A stretch of 24,278 nucleotides of DNA. It comes from a virus. Shown here in pieces: positions 20,775 through 24,278 of the stretch (position 1 is the stretch's first letter; every line of letters begins with the position of its first letter). Where the stretch lies: the IMG/VR virus record IMGVR_UViG_3300006810_000371, positions 1-24,278 of that record. One strand, written 5' to 3'. The translations under genes and the position numbers were made by a program. The notes beneath the pieces were generated by a model. That model was given only the letters and a program-made list of their open reading frames with translations. It made no database searches and had not been told where the DNA came from.

Positions 20775-22387
20775 ACGTCAAATACTACCTCCTCTAGGAT
20801 AGTTGTCTCGGGGTTGTAGTACACTTTACCTGCGCTGCCAAGGGCCGAGAACGGGCGGTTCTTGTCCACGACAAACTCGGTAGTGTTCCTCTCTGCTTCG
20901 TCTTCTGACTCTGTGTTCCGTTGAATTTTGATGCAGATGATAGCTTCTTCTTCAAGGGATGCTGCATACTTAGTCCTTCCATCGTCGTTGACCTGAGAGA
21001 TAAAACATACACAGACGTTCAACTCTTTAGCTAACTGAGCCATCCTTGCACCGAGTGTAGTCAGGGTACTGGTGGCTGCATCCACACCCTGCGTACTCAG
21101 GTAGGCAAGGCGCTGCACATGGTCGATGAAGAAGTGGGTTACCCCGTAGACTGTAGCACCCAGACGTACATGGTCCAGTAGGGTGAGCGGGCTGTCATGT
21201 GAACGCATCTCAAAGACAACTGTCCTGTCACCCTGTGTTGCTATCTGTGCTGCCTCTACAACGTAGTCTTCTGTCACATCATTCTCTGCTGCATCCTCCT
21301 TGGTACGGACATTCACACCGAGATAGTACGTAGCCATTGCACGGTAGGTAGTGGACTTCATTTCCTCCATGTGAAGAAGACCAACCCGAGAGTTCTCACT
21401 GTTATTCAACAAGCCCATCTCAAGGTACCGGATCAGTTCTGTTTTACCTGTACCTCTTGGTGCCTTGATAAAGGTAAGACCACCCTTCACTAGCCCACGT
21501 ATCTTATCATCTAGGCCAGAGTGTCCAGTGGGTGTGTACTCGTAGGGGTTCTCTGTCCTGATGGCAGTCTCTACCGCAACGTCACCCACATAGAAGTTGT
21601 CAGGTGTGTAACGCTGTGGTTTGAATGCTGCCCACTTTAGTTCGTCTGCGTCACCATTCATAAGGAAGTCGTTAGCATCCTTGTGTTTAGACATGGGTAC
21701 GTAGTAGAACTTCTCAGGGAAGAGAGGGTACAGTTTCTCTGCTGCACCCCTGCCAGCAGCATCAAGCTCACCAGCATAGACAATCTCTTGGAAGCTGTTG
21801 AGGTACTCAAAGTTTTTCTTGAGGAACTTCTCAGAGATAGATGCACTAGGCAGAGACTTAACTGGGTACTTAGTTATCTGGTGGAGAGATGCTGCATCGA
21901 ACTCCCCTTCCGTCAGGTAGATACGCTTGGAGGAACCAGAGTTAAACTCAGGACCAAACAGTTCCGCCATGCCTACACCAACGTCCTTCACCCATGTGTT
22001 AGACTTGTCGTTGTAGTCCCGGTACTTGACAGTGTGAGGATACTTGTATGCGTAACGGACAGGCTCACCGTCCTCATCGTACTGCAACTGAATGCCGTAC
22101 ATTTTACATACCTCTGGGTCGATACCCCTGATACCCTCGTAGGTATGACCCTCAATCTTTGCAGTCTTTGGGTTGGGTTTCATGCGGATAGGAGGGTACA
22201 CCTCTTTAGCCCAGTCTTTCAGTGGTTCATTCGAAGGGTACCTTCTACTACAAGACTGGCAGAAACCAGTACCTTCATTCCAAAAACTGAAAGCATCAGA
22301 ACTCTCACATTTAAGGTAAGGACAGGGCTGGTGGATAAGATCAGGTGGTCTCTTGTTCTGATGGATTGGTACTACGTTGTTCACCAT
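20771..22387 (-). CDS. Bifunctional primase-helicase (T7 gp4-like)
   Basis: This 538-residue protein has three recognisable parts. The zinc-binding domain has CPYLKC, then FCQSC 15 residues later (about 22-46). The TOPRIM primase domain has YLTEGEFDAAS (about 155-165), GELDAAGR (about 208) and KDANDF. The RecA-like helicase domain has Walker A APRGTGKT (about 310) and Walker B FFIDHVQRL. In T7 the same protein (566 aa) makes short primers and unwinds DNA as a hexamer. Here the second TOPRIM motif reads Glu-Leu-Asp where Asp-x-Asp is usual. GAGGAG is placed 8 bases before the ATG at 22387. The 5' end overlaps the upstream small gene by 47 bases. Confidence 0.95.
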   Translation of the reverse strand: MVNNVVPIHQNKRPPDLIHQPCPYLKCESSDAFSFWNEGTGFCQSCSRRYPSNEPLKDWAKEVYPPIRMKPNPKTAKIEGHTYEGIRGIDPEVCKMYGIQLQYDEDGEPVRYAYKYPHTVKYRDYNDKSNTWVKDVGVGMAELFGPEFNSGSSKRIYLTEGEFDAASLHQITKYPVKSLPSASISEKFLKKNFEYLNSFQEIVYAGELDAAGRGAAEKLYPLFPEKFYYVPMSKHKDANDFLMNGDADELKWAAFKPQRYTPDNFYVGDVAVETAIRTENPYEYTPTGHSGLDDKIRGLVKGGLTFIKAPRGTGKTELIRYLEMGLLNNSENSRVGLLHMEEMKSTTYRAMATYYLGVNVRTKEDAAENDVTEDYVVEAAQIATQGDRTVVFEMRSHDSPLTLLDHVRLGATVYGVTHFFIDHVQRLAYLSTQGVDAATSTLTTLGARMAQLAKELNVCVCFISQVNDDGRTKYAASLEEEAIICIKIQRNTESEDEAERNTTEFVVDKNRPFSALGSAGKVYYNPETTILEEVVFDV

Positions 22388-22649
22388 TGGCTATGCTCCT
22401 CTCAATGGAACGCTTCTTCTCTTCATCATCTAACGGTCGGATGGTGTCTTTGTCAACAGGTTTCCCTTGGGACTCAATCCAGTCGTATAGATCACCCAAG
22501 TCTACATCGTATGCAGCACAGTACAGAACTAGCTTCAAGCCCTCTTCACAGAGGTGATCCCTTGCCTTGTCATCCATGTGAACCTTGTATGTAGCAGACC
22601 CATCCTCATGCTCTACGCACTCAGACAACCCAATGTATGATGGTGTCAT
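22341..22649 (-). CDS. Hypothetical phage protein, 102 aa
   Basis: This acidic protein begins MTPSYIGLSECVEHEDGSATYKVHMDD. A helical segment follows with EEGLKLVLYCAAYDVDLGDLYDWIES (about 35-60), then a charged tail. I recall similar small proteins, with the core EDGSAxYxxHM and EGLKLVLYCAA, near replication genes of marine phages, but no function is known to me. Its ATG overlaps the stop of the 96-residue gene (TAATG), and its own end overlaps primase-helicase by 47 bases, so the set is translationally coupled. Confidence 0.72.
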   Translation of the reverse strand: MTPSYIGLSECVEHEDGSATYKVHMDDKARDHLCEEGLKLVLYCAAYDVDLGDLYDWIESQGKPVDKDTIRPLDDEEKKRSIERSIANGEQRSTNPSEQETT

Positions 22650-22939
22650 TAGAACATCTCCTCTAGTACCAGTGAGTATTTGTTTAGTTGGACCCTTGTC
22701 TCAGTGTAGTCCTCAATAGTGAAAGCCTCCAGAATATTCACAAGAGACCTACAGTACTTGATGTTGTCTACATAGTCCTGAAACCTGTAGTCAGCCTCCA
22801 AGTCCTTTACCTTTGACCACTTACCGAGGTCTTCCATAGCACTATCAAGGCTCATCTGTAGACGGTAGACGACCAACTCATCGAAGCAGTCAGAGTAAAT
22901 GATGCTATCGAAGTGCTTTGCTTTCTGTTCAGTGTTCAT
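22649..22939 (-). CDS. Hypothetical protein, 96 aa, helical
   Basis: This mostly helical protein (MNTEQKAKHFDSIIYSDCFD...QMSLDSAMEDLGKWSKVKDLEADYR...VNILEAF) has a balanced charge and no recognisable motif. Three cysteines are not arranged as a metal site. It is flanked by overlapping genes on both sides (ATGA with the 61-residue gene, TAATG with the 102-residue gene), which is the main reason to accept it as real. It probably belongs to the early operon that leads into the replisome genes. Confidence 0.65.
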   Translation of the reverse strand: MNTEQKAKHFDSIIYSDCFDELVVYRLQMSLDSAMEDLGKWSKVKDLEADYRFQDYVDNIKYCRSLVNILEAFTIEDYTETRVQLNKYSLVLEEMF

Positions 22940-23121
22940 AGCAAACCATCCTCTTGGTCTATCTTAGCTAAAGCGATCAGGAACTGTTCCTGTAGTAGGG
23001 CCTGTTGTACACCTCTTGCGACTTCTTTCCAAGAGATATGTCCCATCTGCTTAGGCCCTCTGTAGGTCTCCTCTATGAGCCAGATACCTAACTCATCGGT
23101 GTCTAGAGTTATGTTCATCAT
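22936..23121 (-). CDS. Hypothetical protein, 61 aa
   Basis: This small acidic protein (MMNITLDTDELGIWLIEETYRGPKQMGHISWKEVARG...) has an N-terminal strand-like segment and two predicted helices. No family is recognised. AGGA precedes a tandem ATGATG start, so either Met could be used. Its stop overlaps the next ATG. Upstream is a 123-base gene-free stretch with inverted repeats, making this the likely first gene of the early cluster that leads to primase-helicase. Confidence 0.6.
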   Translation of the reverse strand: MMNITLDTDELGIWLIEETYRGPKQMGHISWKEVARGVQQALLQEQFLIALAKIDQEDGLL

Positions 23122-23200
23122 TTCCGTCCTTTGCGTTTTTGAGTTACACGTAAGTCATAACAGCGAGATGTGAAGCACGAAGCCTACATTCTCCTTATCT

Positions 23201-23269
23201 TTTGCGGTAAATACGGAAGGTAATCTCCGCAAACACGTGGTGTTTTACCGTTTAGGATAACCACGTGTT
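23201..23269. repeat. Two adjoining inverted repeats upstream of the early cluster
   Basis: AACACGTGGT (23232-23241) is repeated inverted as ACCACGTGTT (23260-23269) with an 18-base loop. Each arm holds the palindrome CACGTG. Next to it, TTTGCGG (23201-23207) pairs with CCGCAAA (23227-23233) across 19 bases. The first repeat straddles the stop codon of the gene ending at 23245. Neither is followed by a T-run, so a simple terminator is unlikely. Operator sites or an RNA leader structure are possible. Nothing else is recognised in the 23122-23244 gap apart from an AAGGAG (23196-23191) with no usable start codon at normal spacing. Confidence 0.5.
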
Positions 23270-23607
23270 CTTACCCAAGAGTCGAAGTCACTTGTTGTCA
23301 TGTAGTCCTGTAATACACGCTCAATAGCCCAGAGCAAGTCATCATCAGGATCAACCCACTCATCCACTGTGTTGTCAATCCTAGTAGGTTTAGAACACAG
23401 GTCGTAGTACCGCATGAGAGAGGATACAACAATCTCCTCTTCGAAGTCTGCTTTGTAGTCATTCAGCATAGCTGTGAACCTGTCAGTCAGGTCATTTGAT
23501 ACGATCTTGTAGTCAGACATTGGTTTCTCCTTGTGAATAGTCATAGCAGCGCATCCGTCTCCAGAGGGATAGTCCAGCGGTTCACGACAGGATGGGCAGT
23601 TACTCAT
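23245..23607 (-). CDS. Hypothetical protein with N-terminal zinc-ribbon-like segment, two possible starts
   Basis: The long form (120 aa) begins MSNCPSCREPLDYPSGDGC, with three cysteines that resemble half of a zinc ribbon, and is preceded by AGGAGG 5 bases before the ATG. An internal in-frame ATG at 23520 (MSDYKIVSND) has its own strong AAGGAG 6 bases upstream and would give 91 residues. The common part is acidic and helical (DYKADFEEEIVVSSLMRYYDL, WVDPDDDLLWAIERVLQDYMTTSDF). No family is recognised. The change from higher to lower G+C between the two starts suggests that the N-terminal piece was joined to an older gene when the upstream cassette arrived. Confidence 0.62.
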   Translation of the reverse strand: MSNCPSCREPLDYPSGDGCAAMTIHKEKPMSDYKIVSNDLTDRFTAMLNDYKADFEEEIVVSSLMRYYDLCSKPTRIDNTVDEWVDPDDDLLWAIERVLQDYMTTSDFDSWVRTRGYPKR

Positions 23608-23983
23608 CCTTGCCTCCTGTCAGTTCTGCGATGTATCGTTGGGCGATTAAGTTACCGAAGCTGTTGCCGTAGCGATCTCCGTTGCCAAGTCGAGCTAGTT
23701 CTTCAAACCCCTCCACCGCCTTCGCCAGCTTCGCCTCCAGTTCACGCACAGCCTGTGTACCAATGCGGTCGCACTCTGCGTAGGCGTCACGGTATTTCTC
23801 GCAAGCTGCCAGCTTGGCCTCAAGCCGCATGATCGCCACCCTGTTCGCCAACCCCGTGGCCTCCAGTTCTTCGATGCGGGTGGCTGCGGCCACTCGTTCT
23901 GTCATCCACAGGTCCGTTTGCGAAATGATGCTTCTGTCTGCATCCCAAGACTGTCGCAGCCGCTTCACCAGATCGTCACTCAT
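23600..23983 (-). CDS. Ea22-like coiled-coil protein, 127 aa
   Basis: It begins MSDDLVKRLRQSWD. Long amphipathic helices with recurring Leu/Glu/Ala-rich segments follow (ATRIEELEATG, AIMRLEAKLAACEKY, AVRELEAKLAKAVEGFEELARL). It ends AELTGGKDE. This matches the look of Ea22-like proteins common in accessory regions of alphaproteobacterial phages and prophages, whose function is unknown. The gene is visibly richer in G+C than the replication genes. AGGAGG lies 5 bases before the ATG, and the start overlaps the upstream gene by 8 bases. Confidence 0.68.
   Translation of the reverse strand: MSDDLVKRLRQSWDADRSIISQTDLWMTERVAAATRIEELEATGLANRVAIMRLEAKLAACEKYRDAYAECDRIGTQAVRELEAKLAKAVEGFEELARLGNGDRYGNSFGNLIAQRYIAELTGGKDE
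23602..23631 (-). repeat. Junction repeat copy A
   Basis: On the minus strand this copy reads ...GAACTGACAGGAGGCAAGGATGAGT (23631-23602). It combines the end codons of the Ea22-like gene (AELTGGKD), a Shine-Dalgarno AGGAGG and the next ATG. It shares 27 bases with copy C (23605-23631 against 24141-24167) and 19 with copy B. Confidence 0.85.
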
Positions 23984-24143
23984 CCTTGCCTCCTGTATCT
24001 TTATCTATAACGCGCCCTGTAACCCTTTCTCCAACACCAAGGTCTACATTCCTCAGTGCATCGGAATACGTTACGCCGTAAGACTGTCTCCAAACAATCG
24101 TTACTACTTCCACCTCGACCAGCATTGGACTCTCAGCACCCAT
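23976..24143 (-). CDS. Small hypothetical protein, 55 aa
   Basis: The ORF reads MGAESPMLVEVEVVTIVWR at the start and ends VIDKDTGGKDE. The N-terminal half is strand-like (LVEVEVVTIVW). AGGAGG is placed 5 bases before the ATG. Its start overlaps the preceding partial gene and its end overlaps the Ea22-like gene, so it fits the tight row. The C-terminal TGGKDE is shared with the neighbouring gene because the start signal of the next gene is encoded there. Function unknown. Confidence 0.58.
   Translation of the reverse strand: MGAESPMLVEVEVVTIVWRQSYGVTYSDALRNVDLGVGERVTGRVIDKDTGGKDE
23978..23996 (-). repeat. Junction repeat copy B (short)
   Basis: The 19 bases ACAGGAGGCAAGGATGAGT on the minus strand are identical to part of copy A. 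They again place AGGAGG and the ATG of the Ea22-like gene over the last codons (TGGKDE) of the upstream gene. Confidence 0.85.
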
Positions 24144-24278
24144 CCTTGCCTCCTGTCAGTTCTGCGAGGGTGGTGCGCAGAGCCACTTTTGCTTCTTGCG
24201 TTAGGTCTGCATTGATTAAGTCTAAAGCCCGCTCCATTCCTGCAATCGCAACGGCTCTGTCTTTCCCCTGCAAGGTTA
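24133..24278 (-). CDS. Partial hypothetical protein (5' end beyond window), C-terminal 47 aa
   Basis: The frame is open from the right edge to the TGA at 24135-24133. The visible part (LQGKDRAVAIAGMERALDLINADLTQEAKVAL...) is helical and ends TLAELTGGKDGC. That ending nearly repeats the C-terminus of the Ea22-like gene (AELTGGKDE), because both gene ends carry the same repeated junction sequence. It resembles the helical C-terminus of other accessory phage proteins, but no family is assigned. Confidence 0.6.
   Translation of the reverse strand, partial: TLQGKDRAVAIAGMERALDLINADLTQEAKVALRTTLAELTGGKDGC
24141..24167 (-). repeat. Junction repeat copy C
   Basis: These 27 bases are identical to part of copy A. 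They overlap the end of the partial gene (AELTGGKD) and supply AGGAGG and the ATG for the 55-residue gene. Confidence 0.85.

Noticed and set aside
22430-22456. TTGACA on the minus strand inside the 102-residue gene
   Set aside because: The hexamer 17 bases downstream (TTAGAT) is a poor -10, and the site lies in coding sequence.
21683-22594. 303-codon ORF on the plus strand, antisense to primase-helicase
   Set aside because: It lies opposite a well-supported conserved gene, has no ribosome site in an operon context, and its translation (Leu/Arg/Cys-rich) looks like a shadow.
1-24278. CRISPR array, insertion sequence, integrase or attachment site
   Set aside because: No regularly spaced short repeats, transposase or integrase motifs or terminal inverted repeats were seen. 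The tRNAs show no duplicated end that would mark an integration site.

Overview
The window is a 24.3 kb piece of a tailed double-stranded DNA phage with a T7-like (podovirus-type) gene set. The host is most likely a marine alphaproteobacterium of the Roseobacter type. This reading rests on a T7 gp4-type primase-helicase, a family A DNA polymerase, a gp2.5-type SSB, a gp3-type Holliday-junction endonuclease, a 5'-3' exonuclease and a T7-lysozyme-type amidase. It also carries PhoH, a MazG/HisE-type pyrophosphohydrolase and a cobalamin-dependent (class II) ribonucleotide reductase, a combination known from marine roseophages of the SIO1/Cobavirus (Zobellviridae) kind. That family and host assignment is inference. 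No phage RNA polymerase, terminase, portal or capsid gene lies in the window. The visible promoters are sigma70-like, which fits use of host RNA polymerase.

Plus-strand block (1-11184). It opens with the end of an endolysin that carries a C-terminal membrane anchor, followed by an overlapping spanin pair. Next come six tightly packed virion-type genes: a 1096-residue protein with about 16 helical repeats of 22 residues; two cell-wall hydrolases (a transglycosylase-like and an M15-peptidase-like enzyme) that share a related N-terminal region; a 221-residue and a 357-residue protein; and a 1172-residue protein that looks like the large internal (DNA-ejection) protein. The block ends in a strong hairpin terminator that can serve both strands.

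Minus-strand block (11240-24278, read right to left). From the right edge it runs through an accessory patch of small genes separated by a repeated translation-start sequence. Three small unknown genes follow, then primase-helicase and DNA polymerase. A promoter precedes SSB, 5' exonuclease, endonuclease I and a metallophosphoesterase. A second promoter precedes a 55-residue ORF, the MazG/HisE-like gene, nrdJ, an HNH endonuclease, an odd tRNA-like element, tRNA-Leu(UAA), a small basic protein, phoH, a DUF3310 gene and an exported protein. A third, near-consensus promoter drives one AT-hook gene at the convergent end.

The observations most worth a second look are the twin hydrolases with the shared N-terminal region, the tRNA-Arg-like RNA that has no recognisable D-arm, the 22-residue repeat protein, and the cassette-like junction repeats at the right edge.
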